This document shows positions 9,698 to 17,897 of a stretch of DNA of 49,755 bases, piece by piece (position 1 is the first letter of the stretch; each line of letters starts with the position of its first letter). The notes beneath the pieces were generated by a model that saw only the letters and a list, made by a program, of their open reading frames with translations, was not told the origin of the DNA and ran no database searches. The position numbers and the translations under genes are program-made. The DNA lies in contig DASXUJ010000104.1 in the NCBI GenBank assembly GCA_036504895.1, forward strand, positions 1 to 49,755. Direction: 5' to 3'. This DNA comes from Syntrophorhabdaceae bacterium (GTDB lineage Bacteria > Desulfobacterota > Syntrophorhabdia > Syntrophorhabdales > Syntrophorhabdaceae).

Positions 9698-10606
9698 TTA
9701 TTGAACGGGCGCCCCCTCGAGGGGAGCGGCCTGATCGCAGCACCATTCTTCCATCGCGCCGTCGTAGATCTTCACATTCCCGTAACCGAGAATTTCGCTC
9801 AGTGCAAACCACCAGGCTGAAGCAAACTGTCCGTTGGAACAGACCACGATGATCGTCCTGTCCCTGTCGTCCCCTATTTTCTGAGAAGCAAGGGCCTGCA
9901 GGGTTCCTCTGGATTCAAAGATTCCTTCTTTTCCGTGGACGAGTGAATAAGGCAGGTTAACGGCCCCGGGGATGCGGCCTTTCCTTTTGACCGAGGGGCA
10001 GACGATCCTTCCCGTAAACTGCGCCTCCGGTCTCGTATCGAGAATAGCGCCTCTGCCCGCGCAGCCGCACGAGGCCACCACATCCTTTTTTAGAGCCAGG
10101 ACACTCTCGTTCCAGCCGCAACGAAAATCGCTCTTCGTCCTTTTGGAGACCTTCTTCGAGAGGGGTCTTCCTTCCTTCACCCATTTGTTGAACCCCCCGT
10201 CAAGGATCGAAAGGTTGCGTATGCCCGCGTACCTGAGCGTCCACGCAACCCGCGTCGCATTCACGCGGTCCTCATCCCTGTCCGTTTTGCCCACGATCAC
10301 CACGTGGGAATCCGCATCGGCGCCCATTGAGCAGACCTTGTCCTCAAGCTCGTCTTTCATGGGAAGCTGGCACCCCATATCGGCGTCGGCGGTTCTCCAG
10401 GCAGTAAAGGTGAGGGAGATGGACCCGGGAATGTGGCCTTCCCTGTACTCCTCCACTTTTCGTATATCGAGGATGATCAAGGAACGGTTATTGATGTTCT
10501 CCTGAAGCCGGCCCGTTGACAGGACAGGCTCGTACGCGGCAGACTGAACCGCTACGGAAAGGATATATCCGATTACCGACGCAAAGAACCAAAAATATTT
10601 CTTCAT
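9698..10606 (-). CDS. Exported tandem-rhodanese sulfurtransferase
   Basis: 302 aa with an N-terminal signal/anchor (KKYFWFFASVIGYILSVAVQSA), so it acts outside the cytoplasmic membrane. Two rhodanese domains are visible: an N-terminal one starting IILDIRKVEEYREGHIPG, whose active-site loop has no Cys (structural domain), and a C-terminal one with DTRPEAQF and the catalytic loop CSNGQFAS. This is the thiosulfate/3-mercaptopyruvate sulfurtransferase layout. The start has GGGAG 7 nt upstream. It sits between the gamma-carbonic anhydrase and EFR1 genes in a run that includes Fe-S assembly genes, fitting sulfur trafficking. The substrate is unknown. Confidence 0.88.
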   Translation of the reverse strand: MKKYFWFFASVIGYILSVAVQSAAYEPVLSTGRLQENINNRSLIILDIRKVEEYREGHIPGSISLTFTAWRTADADMGCQLPMKDELEDKVCSMGADADSHVVIVGKTDRDEDRVNATRVAWTLRYAGIRNLSILDGGFNKWVKEGRPLSKKVSKRTKSDFRCGWNESVLALKKDVVASCGCAGRGAILDTRPEAQFTGRIVCPSVKRKGRIPGAVNLPYSLVHGKEGIFESRGTLQALASQKIGDDRDRTIIVVCSNGQFASAWWFALSEILGYGNVKIYDGAMEEWCCDQAAPLEGAPVQ

Positions 10607-10691
10607 GGCACTCTCCCATTAGGGGGCCTCCAGGGGGAAAAGACCTTCGCCGCACCCGGCAGTCTTCCTTCGCCATGCGAAAACCCCGTTA

Positions 10692-11225
10692 TTATAGATC
10701 GACCTTCTCCATTCCGAGGTCGCAATATTTCTGCGCCAGGTCCCTGTAAACCCTGCGTCCCCAATCCCAGAAATCCTTTTCCCTTTGGGTCACGTCCTTA
10801 ATCTTTCGCGCCGGATTCCCCGCCGCGACGATCGATTCCTGTATCTTCTGCTCCCGCTTAACCACGGTCCCTTCTGCAATGATGGCGCCGTCACCCACTT
10901 CGGAGCGGATGCTCAGGATCGCACCCATTCCGATGCCCGCGAAATCGCCAATTCTTTTCGCATGGACAATAGCCCCGTGGCCGATGGTCACCCCTTGCCC
11001 GATGGAGCAGCTATCTTCGGGAGGGGCATGGACGATAACCCCTTCCTCGATCGCAGTGCCGTCCCCGATGATGATGGTCCCGTAATCACCCCGCAGTATG
11101 GCCCCGTGGCCTATATAGCAGTGGTCGCCTATCCTCACGTCCCCGATGACCTGGGCAGTCTCACTCACGTAGGTTCCTGCCTTTCCTATCTGCGGCAGCC
11201 TTCCATCGAATTTGAAAAACATCAT
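10692..11225 (-). CDS. Gamma-class carbonic anhydrase-like left-handed beta-helix protein
   Basis: 177 aa of hexapeptide repeats (IGD/IGH/IGQ turns) forming a left-handed beta helix, as in the YrdA/PaaY/Cam family. Three candidate zinc ligands are present: His66, His83 and His88. The acidic loop needed for high activity in Methanosarcina Cam is not obvious, so enzymatic activity is uncertain. Start: tandem ATG codons with AAAGGGGGA directly upstream. It is third from the end of the 13380-8795 gene run. Confidence 0.9.
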   Translation of the reverse strand: MMFFKFDGRLPQIGKAGTYVSETAQVIGDVRIGDHCYIGHGAILRGDYGTIIIGDGTAIEEGVIVHAPPEDSCSIGQGVTIGHGAIVHAKRIGDFAGIGMGAILSIRSEVGDGAIIAEGTVVKREQKIQESIVAAGNPARKIKDVTQREKDFWDWGRRVYRDLAQKYCDLGMEKVDL

Positions 11226-11257
11226 TCCCCCTTTGTCCGGGAATTTTGATCCCTATC

Positions 11258-11674
11258 TCAAAACCCGGGCACATGGCCCGCTCTACCTGGCGTTTCCCTG
11301 GACCACATATCTCTCAAAATAGTCGGTAAGGGCCTTTTTAAGCCCCCCGGCGCCCAGGTTGGAACAAGGATCTTATGTTCCGGCAGTCCGCCCAGGGCTT
11401 CCGCAATGTCCTCATCCACTATCATCATCGCGTCATCGAGATTCTTGCCTTTGGCAAGCTCACTCATGGCGCTTGCACAGGCGATGGAGGCGGGGCAACC
11501 CCTGACCTGGTACTTTACGTCGATAACCGTGTCGCCTTCCACCTTCAGAAAGACCTTCACGAAATCGCCGCATTCCGCGTCTCCGAATTCGCCGATGCCG
11601 TGGGCGTTCTCCATGGCCCCCACGTTTCTCGGCCTCTGAAAGTGGTCGAGCACTTTGTCACTGTAACCGTTCAT
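11258..11674 (-). CDS. IscU/NifU N-terminal-type Fe-S scaffold, apparent frameshift near 11366-11370
   Basis: The first about 108 residues are a normal IscU-type scaffold: YSDKVLDHFQRPRNVG, the first Cys in AECGDFV and the second in RGCPASIACASAM. After GGLPEHKI the frame reads an unrelated tail to a stop at 11258. The +1 alternative frame instead gives CSNLGAGGLKKALTDYF and ends at a stop at 11283, exactly the family's C-terminus with the third ligand Cys. One base appears to be missing between HKI and CSN, where families have HKI-x-CSN. Either a real mutation removed the third cluster ligand or the assembly has an error. The start has AGGAGG 9 nt upstream. Neighbours are Mrp (26 bp upstream) and gamma-carbonic anhydrase. 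Confidence 0.88.
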   Translation of the reverse strand: MNGYSDKVLDHFQRPRNVGAMENAHGIGEFGDAECGDFVKVFLKVEGDTVIDVKYQVRGCPASIACASAMSELAKGKNLDDAMMIVDEDIAEALGGLPEHKILVPTWAPGGLKRPLPTILRDMWSRETPGRAGHVPGF

Positions 11675-11700
11675 CTCCTGATTCCTCCTGCTTACGCTCT

Positions 11701-12546
11701 TTATCGTCTCGCGCCGGCCTCTGCCTCTTTTCCGAAACCCATGATCTGCTCCACGATCTCGTCGAATATTCTCGCCGTAGGGGTCCCGGAATAGGAGTGG
11801 ATATAGGGCTCCTCGCTATCACCGCTCTTTACGATATCCGGGTCTATCGGTATTTTTCCGAGAAATGGCACGTGGAACCGGTCGGCAAGCTTTCTGCCCC
11901 CTCCCGAAGAGAAGATGTCTACTTCCTTTCCGCAATCAGGGCAGACGAAGCCGCTCATGTTCTCCACGATACCCGCGACAGGAAGACCCAGTTGACCGCA
12001 GAAGGTGATGCACTTCTCCACGTCGATCGTTGCGATCTCCTGTGGGGTGGTCACGATGACGCCGCTTCCTTTGGACGCGAACATCTGCGCCGCGGAAAGG
12101 GGCTCGTCTCCGGTGCCGGGGGGGCAATCGACGACAAGGCAATCGAGGTCGCCCCAGGCAACGCTCTCCACGAACTCCCTGATCATCTTCGCCTTCATGG
12201 GTCCCCTCCAGATGACGGCGCTCTCGTTCCCGTCGATGAAGAAGCCGATGGACATGACCTTCAAGTTCTCAAAAACTTCGAGGGGTACAACCTCCTCGTC
12301 GCGAAGTCCCACCTTCTTTCCCGAAAGGCCGAGGAGCTTGGGAACGCTCGGACCGTGGATGTCTACGTCCATTATACCGGTTTTCAGACCCCGTAGTGCG
12401 AGACTGACGGCAAGGTTCACCGCCACCGTGCTCTTGCCGACCCCTCCTTTGCCTGAAAGGACGATGAAGACGTTCTTGATCCTGTCGAGTTTTTCCTTGA
12501 GCGCCTGTTCATTCTTTGCGCTATCCGCTGCTTCGCTACAGTTCAT
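11701..12546 (-). CDS. Mrp/NBP35 (ApbC) family Fe-S carrier P-loop ATPase
   Basis: 281 aa. The deviant Walker A GKGGVGKST of the MinD/Mrp class is near residue 33; DVDIHGPSVPKLLG and DCPPGTGDEPLS follow, and a C-terminal CPDC pair provides the bridging-cluster cysteines. It should carry or insert 4Fe-4S clusters in the cytoplasm. I chose ATG 12546 because a GGAGG site lies just upstream; ATGs at 12570 and 12597 would extend it. It lies between the DUF134 gene and the IscU-like scaffold, so the three form an Fe-S assembly unit. Confidence 0.92.
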   Translation of the reverse strand: MNCSEAADSAKNEQALKEKLDRIKNVFIVLSGKGGVGKSTVAVNLAVSLALRGLKTGIMDVDIHGPSVPKLLGLSGKKVGLRDEEVVPLEVFENLKVMSIGFFIDGNESAVIWRGPMKAKMIREFVESVAWGDLDCLVVDCPPGTGDEPLSAAQMFASKGSGVIVTTPQEIATIDVEKCITFCGQLGLPVAGIVENMSGFVCPDCGKEVDIFSSGGGRKLADRFHVPFLGKIPIDPDIVKSGDSEEPYIHSYSGTPTARIFDEIVEQIMGFGKEAEAGARR

Positions 12547-12618
12547 AGTTCCTCCAGATAAGTTATTCATATAGTTCCCTGCCCTACTGTCCCGCACTCA
12601 GCGGCATACCCGTAAAGC

Positions 12619-13380
12619 TTACCAGTGTCCTTCCACATCGGCGCTGTCGAGCCTGGTCAGTTGGCCCCTATCGAGCATCTCCAACGCTTCCCTCACGGTC
12701 ACGTGTGACGCGGTGTATGCCTCAATACCGGCCTCGCGTAAAACACTGAACGCATTGGGACCGAGATGGCCGCTTATCACGGCCTGAGCCGGTGTCCCGG
12801 CCACGACACGGGCAGTACTGATTCCTGCGCCCTGAGGTACATTCATGCTTCCCGTATTATCGATGGCTTCGAAAGAGCCTTTCTCTTTATTGTAGAGGAT
12901 AATCTTCCTGCTTCGCCCGAAACGCTCATCCACCATTCCATCAATGGTACCGTCCGTGCCGGTTACGGCCACTATGACAAGCCCGCCTTCCCGTACCCTC
13001 GTGATGCCGCCCCAGGAGCCATCGGGACAGACGACTTTGGCTTTGCATCCCCACCTCTTTCTCCAACGGCACGGTTGCGAGAAATCGGCTTCCACATCGA
13101 TATTCCCACCCTCGATCCGCACCGCCTTTCCGTTGATAAAGGCATCGGCGATCTTCTGCCTGGCCATGAGGATAAGACGGTGAAAAGTGGATTGGGAGAT
13201 CTGCATCTGCCTTGCCGCCTCCCCCTGAGACATGCCGAGCAGGTCTTTCAGCCGGATCGCCTCTACCTCATCATTGCCGAGCAGTATCTCTTCGATTTCG
13301 CCCGACGTCACCCCCTGGGGTGTGAAATATAAGGCGCGGGGCAGAAACCCCACCCTCCTCGTGCTACTGCGTCGACTCAT
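12619..13380 (-). CDS. DUF134 (UPF0251) DNA-binding domain fused to a NifX/NifB-type cofactor-binding domain
   Basis: 253 aa. Residues about 1-105 are the UPF0251 helix-turn-helix domain (EVEAIRLKDLLGMSQGEAARQMQISQ region). A linker with CRWRKRWGCKAKVVC follows, then a dinitrogenase iron-molybdenum cofactor-binding fold (about 130-240; VDERFGRSRKI, VPQGAGISTARVVA). This fusion is common in Desulfobacterota next to Mrp genes. It probably senses an Fe-S or Fe-Mo-S type ligand and acts as a regulator. Its own promoter holds a perfect 20-bp palindrome, consistent with autoregulation of the run 13380-8795. Confidence 0.9.
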   Translation of the reverse strand: MSRRSSTRRVGFLPRALYFTPQGVTSGEIEEILLGNDEVEAIRLKDLLGMSQGEAARQMQISQSTFHRLILMARQKIADAFINGKAVRIEGGNIDVEADFSQPCRWRKRWGCKAKVVCPDGSWGGITRVREGGLVIVAVTGTDGTIDGMVDERFGRSRKIILYNKEKGSFEAIDNTGSMNVPQGAGISTARVVAGTPAQAVISGHLGPNAFSVLREAGIEAYTASHVTVREALEMLDRGQLTRLDSADVEGHW

Positions 13381-13425
13381 CGGTTTAGGTACCCTTCATA
13401 TGTTCTTGTTCTCTTCTTCACAACC

Positions 13426-13445
13426 TAATGAATATATATTCATTA
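13426..13445. promoter_or_regulatory. Perfect 20-bp palindrome, candidate operator of the DUF134-NifX gene
   Basis: TAATGAATATATATTCATTA is its own reverse complement over all 20 bases. It covers the predicted -10 of the leftward promoter, so a bound protein would block transcription. The DUF134 protein encoded 46 bp downstream is the likely binder (inference). Confidence 0.7.
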
Positions 13446-13460
13446 CTAATTTCCTGTCAA
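13431..13460 (-). promoter_or_regulatory. Sigma70 promoter of the DUF134/Mrp/IscU run
   Basis: On the minus strand TTGACA occupies 13460-13455. Two overlapping -10 candidates lie inside the palindrome: TATATA (16-bp spacer) and TATATT (18-bp spacer). The start codon is at 13380. The rest of the 209-bp gap up to 13589 has no other clear element. Confidence 0.6.
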
Positions 13461-13589
13461 GAAGAATTGACACGGGTGAGGACAGGCGCGGCCTAGCGGC
13501 TGAAGCCTCGGCTCTCACGTCTGAAAAAGCATTATTGAGGGGGAATCGCGATAAGGGGCCCCCTGTCTGATAAGACCCCGAAAGGGTAT

Positions 13590-14366
13590 CTATTCTATTC
13601 CCATATCCTTGATGTACTGATTGTAGACAGGGGGTGACTGGGGTTCGTAAAAGGTGGGAAGGGGTACGGGCACCGTCATTCCCGCTTCATGGGATTCCTT
13701 GAGCCCCAGCATAATTTCGTCGAATCGTGAAGCAGGGACGGAAAAGAGGATCTCATTTTCATTTGTTCCCTCATGGATGCGATCGCCCCAGCAGGGAAAC
13801 CCGATGCTGCACCGGTCATCTCTCACCGGAGGGACCAGGGCATCGGCGCAAACCGCCCCGGGGATCACCGATACGGTGAAGCGTCCCCCTTTGGCGTACA
13901 GGGCCGCCTGGATGAGCCTCGTCATATGAAGACCGTTCCCGTAAATGATGGCAAGGTCCGGATTGAATTCGCAACTATCCAGCGGGCCCACCACCAGCCC
14001 CGCATAGGCGCCTATCTCGAAACAGTTCATCTCCCGCTCGGTCAGCGCCGCACCCTCAAGGGTTCGACAATAGCGCCGGATCGTATTCGAACCGTTCAGC
14101 ACATACTCAGGCCTCTTGCCGAGCCCCATGACCGCGACTCCGACGGGACAATTCATATCTTCTTTAAAGACCGCCGTGGTGATCCTGTTGCGCCTGGCCC
14201 AGCCGAAGGTCTGGCAAAGGGCGACCTTGTGCCTGAACGACCGGGATACGGAAAGAACGCCCGCCGGCGCGTCGGCGGCATTTCTAAGCAGCTTGATTCC
14301 TACGGCAAAAGTCTGGGGCCTCAGGTATGTTTCCAGGGCCTTTGCAAATTCACGTGGCGTGGCCAA
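13590..14366 (-). CDS. DUF169 domain protein, TTG start
   Basis: 258 aa, family DUF169 (COG2043). It carries the family's scattered Cys-containing motifs, including a CxxxGWARR segment, EDMNCPVGVAVMG and GFPCWGDRIH. The function of the family is not established; it is frequent in strict anaerobes and methanogens, and a redox or metal role is only conjecture. The start is TTG with AGGAGG 7 nt upstream, a strong site; there is no suitable ATG. It lies 28 bp behind the cobalamin adenosyltransferase gene and is probably cotranscribed with it. Confidence 0.88.
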   Translation of the reverse strand: MATPREFAKALETYLRPQTFAVGIKLLRNAADAPAGVLSVSRSFRHKVALCQTFGWARRNRITTAVFKEDMNCPVGVAVMGLGKRPEYVLNGSNTIRRYCRTLEGAALTEREMNCFEIGAYAGLVVGPLDSCEFNPDLAIIYGNGLHMTRLIQAALYAKGGRFTVSVIPGAVCADALVPPVRDDRCSIGFPCWGDRIHEGTNENEILFSVPASRFDEIMLGLKESHEAGMTVPVPLPTFYEPQSPPVYNQYIKDMGIE

Positions 14367-14394
14367 TTCTCTTCCTCCTTTATGGGCTCCCCTC

Positions 14395-14922
14395 TTATCG
14401 CTCTATGCCTTTTCTTGCCTCTATGCCCTTTTGATAGTAATGTTTCACCTCTTTCATTTCCGTGACCAGGTCTGCTATTTCTATGAGGGCGCGGGGTGCG
14501 TACCTGCCGGTAAAGATCACCTCGACCCCTTCCGGCCTAAGCCCGATCGCCTCTGTCATCTCTTCGAGGGTGAGGAGATGGAAGTGGTGCGCCGTAAGGA
14601 TCTCATCGAAGACGACGATGTCGTAGGACCCGGAGATCATGGCCTTTTCCGCTTTCCCGAGACCTTCGCGGGCCATCCTGATATCGTCGTCGCCGGGCTC
14701 GTTCCCCACGTGCATGAAAGTGTCCTTTCCATACTGCTCGATGGTCACGTGGCCGGGAATGATCGCCCGGCAGGCCGTAATCTCGCCGTAGATCTGGCCT
14801 TTCATGAACTGGCCGATATAGGTCCTGAAATCATGGCCCATGGCGCGCAGGGCTATACCGAGGGCCGCTGTGGTCTTGCCTTTTCCGTTACCCGTGTAAA
14901 TCTGAAAATAGCCTTTCTCCAC
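14395..14922 (-). CDS. cobO: Cob(I)yrinic acid a,c-diamide adenosyltransferase (CobO/BtuR/CobA type)
   Basis: 175 aa. Begins with the nucleotide loop TGNGKGKTTAALG and continues with the family's FMKG, DIVVFDEIL and TGRYAP motifs. It transfers the adenosyl group from ATP to cob(I)alamin/corrinoids in the cytoplasm. The start is GTG with GGGAGG 4-5 nt upstream. A possible promoter lies 150 bp upstream, and DUF169 follows. It supports the corrinoid-dependent operon at 36117-45237, although it is not adjacent to it. Confidence 0.93.
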   Translation of the reverse strand: MEKGYFQIYTGNGKGKTTAALGIALRAMGHDFRTYIGQFMKGQIYGEITACRAIIPGHVTIEQYGKDTFMHVGNEPGDDDIRMAREGLGKAEKAMISGSYDIVVFDEILTAHHFHLLTLEEMTEAIGLRPEGVEVIFTGRYAPRALIEIADLVTEMKEVKHYYQKGIEARKGIER

Positions 14923-15004
14923 CCGTCCTCCCGCCGCCCCGCCGTCCTTACGAAGCTTCCGGCGTGGGGCCTTCAGGGTTTTTCATGGCGCAACTCGATC
15001 GTAA

Positions 15005-15034
15005 AGTATGGCATGGTATGGCTCCAGAGGTCAA
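15005..15034 (-). promoter_or_regulatory. Possible sigma70 promoter for cobO-DUF169
   Basis: On the minus strand TTGACC (15034-15029), an 18-bp spacer and CATACT (15010-15005), about 83 bp before the GTG start. It is a weak match. No cobalamin riboswitch-like structure fits in this 150-bp gap. Confidence 0.35.
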
Positions 15035-15072
15035 TACAAAGGAATCCGCAATAAGACCGGCCAGTCGGACCG

Positions 15073-16506
15073 TCAATTATAGCAGCTCAAAGGTGATTTC
15101 GTGAGTATTCTGTTCAATGGCCGGGTAAGGTAAAACTGAACGAGAGATTCGTCGAAGGACTCGGTGAGGTTCCTGGTGATGCACTCCCCTCTTATGAAGG
15201 GTATGAAAGGGCAGACACAGCCCGTAAAGTCCGTTTTTTCCTCTTTTGTCCTCTCGGCCATGCCATTGTAAAGACTTGTGGTCCATTGGTTGTAGCTTCC
15301 GCATCGGCCTTCGGTAAGCTCTTCCCAGAAACCGGGCCCATAGGCGCCCAGAGTCACCTCGGTGCCCGCAAAGCGCTGGCATGGATAGATGGCGCCGTCC
15401 GCGCCGAAGACGAGCTGCTTTGTCCCCGCAGGGCAAAAGAGCCTGGCGCCGGTGACCATCTGGACCACGGGAAATTTCCACTCGCCGTTAAACTCGATGC
15501 CGTATTTCTCCGCTGCGAGGTCCATTCTCTCCACGGCTTCGATCTTTTCCGCGTCCGTCAACTCCATAAGCCGCTCTTCCTCCGACTGGCCGCAAAACAT
15601 GTTTGCCGTAATGATCCTCACACCCGCTGCATCCATCTCTTCCACGAATCTTTCGATATTCGCCAGATTCCACTTGCCGAGGACGGTGATAACGCCACAT
15701 TCCACACCGCTGACTATGATCCGCTTCAGATTCCGGACGACGGCGTCGTAGGTCCCCAGGCCTGCGGAATCGGTCCTCCTCTTGTCGTTATCTTCCCTGA
15801 TCCCGTCGAGGCTCACCATAACGCCGAACCGGGACCTGTTCCGTTCTATCCATTCAAAGATCTCTTCATTTATACTGTACCCGTTGGTGTAGAGCTTAAA
15901 GGTCGTATTTATCCCGTACTCATCGCCCATGGCGGAAGCCCGGTCGCAGATCATGCGGAGGGTGTCGAAATTCAATAAAGGCTCATAGCCCAAAAATGAG
16001 ATAAGAAGGGCGGGAATGCCCCTCCTCTTCAGATAGGGGAAGAGGCCCTGAAGGATCTCCTCCGCGAATTCACTGCTCATGGCAGCGCTCCTGAAATCGT
16101 AAAAACCGTGGTAGCACCCCACACATGCCATGTTGCATTTCTCGGAGACCAGGAAAGTGACTTTCGAGATCCTGGGGATTTTGTTTTTGACCCGGGCTGC
16201 TTCGATATATTCCGAGAACATCTCCTCCCGGGTCATATCCGCATCAACGAGAAATCTCTTTTCGTAGAGTTCCTGAATCAGCACCGGCCCATCGCATTGA
16301 TGGATCTCCGACACTTTGCGGGCCGCGTCCTCCACTGCAAGAGGGGAATCGAACAGATCGATGAGGTGGGTGATGTCAAAATCAAATGAGGTAAGATTGC
16401 CGTGCAGTTTACTGTAGACCCGCACTTCATTGGAGCTCAATTTTTTTACCACGAGAAACGGGGACTTTCTGAGAACAATACCGCTGTGCAGCCCTTTCAG
16501 ATACAT
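15073..16506 (-). CDS. Radical SAM/SPASM enzyme with N-terminal PqqD-like region
   Basis: 477 aa from ATG 16506, which has CAGGAG 7 nt upstream; an ATG at 16536 lacks a site. Residues 1-100 resemble a PqqD/RRE-like winged-helix segment (FLVVKKLSSNEVRVY, then a long helical part). The radical SAM cluster is C124-x3-C128-x2-C131 in SEKCNMACVGCY. The C-terminus has SPASM cysteines (LFCPAGTKQ, YPCQRF, TGCVCPF). Such enzymes (anaerobic sulfatase-maturating and RiPP-modifying types) alter peptides or proteins. A 59-codon ORF on the same strand ends 34 bp upstream and could be its substrate. The operon also holds a cystathionine synthase/lyase and HPr. Confidence 0.87.
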   Translation of the reverse strand: MYLKGLHSGIVLRKSPFLVVKKLSSNEVRVYSKLHGNLTSFDFDITHLIDLFDSPLAVEDAARKVSEIHQCDGPVLIQELYEKRFLVDADMTREEMFSEYIEAARVKNKIPRISKVTFLVSEKCNMACVGCYHGFYDFRSAAMSSEFAEEILQGLFPYLKRRGIPALLISFLGYEPLLNFDTLRMICDRASAMGDEYGINTTFKLYTNGYSINEEIFEWIERNRSRFGVMVSLDGIREDNDKRRTDSAGLGTYDAVVRNLKRIIVSGVECGVITVLGKWNLANIERFVEEMDAAGVRIITANMFCGQSEEERLMELTDAEKIEAVERMDLAAEKYGIEFNGEWKFPVVQMVTGARLFCPAGTKQLVFGADGAIYPCQRFAGTEVTLGAYGPGFWEELTEGRCGSYNQWTTSLYNGMAERTKEEKTDFTGCVCPFIPFIRGECITRNLTESFDESLVQFYLTRPLNRILTKSPLSCYN

Positions 16507-16534
16507 TGAGAAACTCCTGCCTTCAATTATCGTC

Positions 16535-16557
16535 AAGGTTCATGGGATATGAACCTT
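16535..16557. other. 9-bp inverted repeat between small ORF and radical SAM gene
   Basis: AAGGTTCAT (16535-16543) and ATGAACCTT (16549-16557) pair perfectly around a 5-nt loop. The plus strand continues with T residues, so it could end rightward transcripts. On the minus strand, where the genes lie, it overlaps the stop codon of the small ORF, and a hairpin there could lower readthrough into the radical SAM gene. Confidence 0.6.
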
Positions 16558-16719
16558 TTTCAGTCTCCCCAAAGGCTTTTCGCCTCCATCCCATATCTCC
16601 CCAAAGCAGTTTCCTTCTTCGTGCGCATCAGGGACGTCACGTGTTCCGGGCATGGGGGGCAATCTTTCGAAGTTGATAATATTGATATAGTATTGTAATT
16701 CCAGGAGCTTGTCAAGCAT
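16540..16719 (-). CDS. Small ORF (59 aa) upstream of radical SAM enzyme, candidate peptide substrate
   Basis: It starts at ATG 16719 with GGTGA about 6 nt upstream and ends in the inverted repeat at 16535-16557, 34 bp before the radical SAM start. The N-terminal half is hydrophobic/helical (LDKLLELQYYINIINF); the C-terminal half is polar, with one Cys in a Gly-rich stretch EEGNCFGEIWDGGEKP. The leader/core appearance, position and orientation fit a RiPP-type precursor. It may equally be a chance ORF in a 245-bp gap; I recognise no family. Confidence 0.3.
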   Translation of the reverse strand: MLDKLLELQYYINIINFERLPPMPGTRDVPDAHEEGNCFGEIWDGGEKPLGRLKKVHIP

Positions 16720-16751
16720 TGTTATCACCCGTGGGCCGCTAATCGGCAACA

Positions 16752-17897
16752 TCAGCACCCACCGGATAGTGCCTGTTCCAGGTCGGCAATAAGATCATCC
16801 ACATGCTCAAGGCCGACGGAAATACGGATCAGGTTGTCCGTTATTCCCGCCCGGGAACGGGCGTCCTCCGGCATGGACTGATGGGTCATGGTCCACGGGT
16901 GCTCGATCAGAGACTCCACGCCCCCCAGAGACTCCGCCAGGATAAAGAGTTTCACACGCTCGAGAAACCGGAATGCCCCGTCTTCTCCTCCTTTTATCCT
17001 GAATGAGAAGGTCCCCCCGGAGCCCCGGGCCTGTTTCGCCGAAATCGTCCGCTGTGAATGGCTTTCGAGGCCTGTATGGAAAACCCGCTCGATCCCTGGA
17101 TGGGCTTCAAGCCATTTCGCGACAGCCAGCGCATTGCGATTGTGCGCTTCCATTCTGAGAGCCAGGGTTTTAAGTCCTCTCAGCACGAGGAAGCAGTCAT
17201 GGGGCGCCTGGCAGGTGCCCATGGCATTCTGGTTGAAATAGATCTTTTCCGCAAGACCGGCCTCGTTGACCACTACCGCTCCCCCTACTACATCGGAATG
17301 TCCGTTAATGTACTTGGTAGTCGAATGAAGCACGATGTCGATGCCCAGGGCAAGGGGGTTTTGGAAATAAGGAGAGAGGAAGGTATTGTCACAGAGGGTC
17401 AGGACACCCCTCGACCGTGCGATCTCGGCTATTGCTGATAAATCGAGAACATTCATAAGGGGGTTCGTCGGAGTCTCCAGCCATATGAGACGTGTATTCG
17501 CCTTTATCCGCGATCTCAGGCCCTCAAGGTCGGTTAGTTTCACGAATTCCACCTCGACGCCGTGCTTCGCCGTGATCTCAGTGAGGAGCCGGTAGGTGCC
17601 GCCGTAAAGGTCATCATTGACGACGACGTGGTCTCCCGCCGAAAGAAGGGCCAGGACCGTCGCCTCTGCTGCCATACCGGTACCGAAAGCGAACCCGTGC
17701 GACCCGCCCTCCAGGGCGGCGAGGCAGTCCTCCAGCGCCTTTCTCGTGGGGTTCCCGGAGCGGGAATAGTCGAAGGGGCCCGCCTGCTTCACCCCTTTGA
17801 ATGCAAAGGTGGATACCTGGTAAATAGGCGGCATGACCGCCCCGAAGGCGGGGTCGGGTCCGTGTCCCGCGTGAATTGCAAGGGTCTCGAATTTCAT
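16752..17897 (-). CDS. Cystathionine gamma-synthase/lyase family PLP enzyme
   Basis: 381 aa fold-type I trans-sulfuration enzyme. Key parts are YSRSGNPTRKALE, FGTGMAAEATV, the LxWLETPTNPL motif, and the Schiff-base lysine in HSTTKYINGHSDVVGG. It could make cystathionine from an acylated homoserine, or split cystathionine or methionine; sequence alone does not decide. It overlaps the upstream HPr gene by 4 nt (ATGA), so they are one operon. A palindromic box shared with the cysteine synthase operon lies before HPr, implying sulfur-dependent control (inference). Confidence 0.92.
   Translation of the reverse strand: MKFETLAIHAGHGPDPAFGAVMPPIYQVSTFAFKGVKQAGPFDYSRSGNPTRKALEDCLAALEGGSHGFAFGTGMAAEATVLALLSAGDHVVVNDDLYGGTYRLLTEITAKHGVEVEFVKLTDLEGLRSRIKANTRLIWLETPTNPLMNVLDLSAIAEIARSRGVLTLCDNTFLSPYFQNPLALGIDIVLHSTTKYINGHSDVVGGAVVVNEAGLAEKIYFNQNAMGTCQAPHDCFLVLRGLKTLALRMEAHNRNALAVAKWLEAHPGIERVFHTGLESHSQRTISAKQARGSGGTFSFRIKGGEDGAFRFLERVKLFILAESLGGVESLIEHPWTMTHQSMPEDARSRAGITDNLIRISVGLEHVDDLIADLEQALSGGC

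Noticed and set aside
14923-15072. Cobalamin riboswitch before the corrinoid adenosyltransferase
   Set aside because: The gap is only 150 bp and no B12-box-like sequence or suitable stems could be found.
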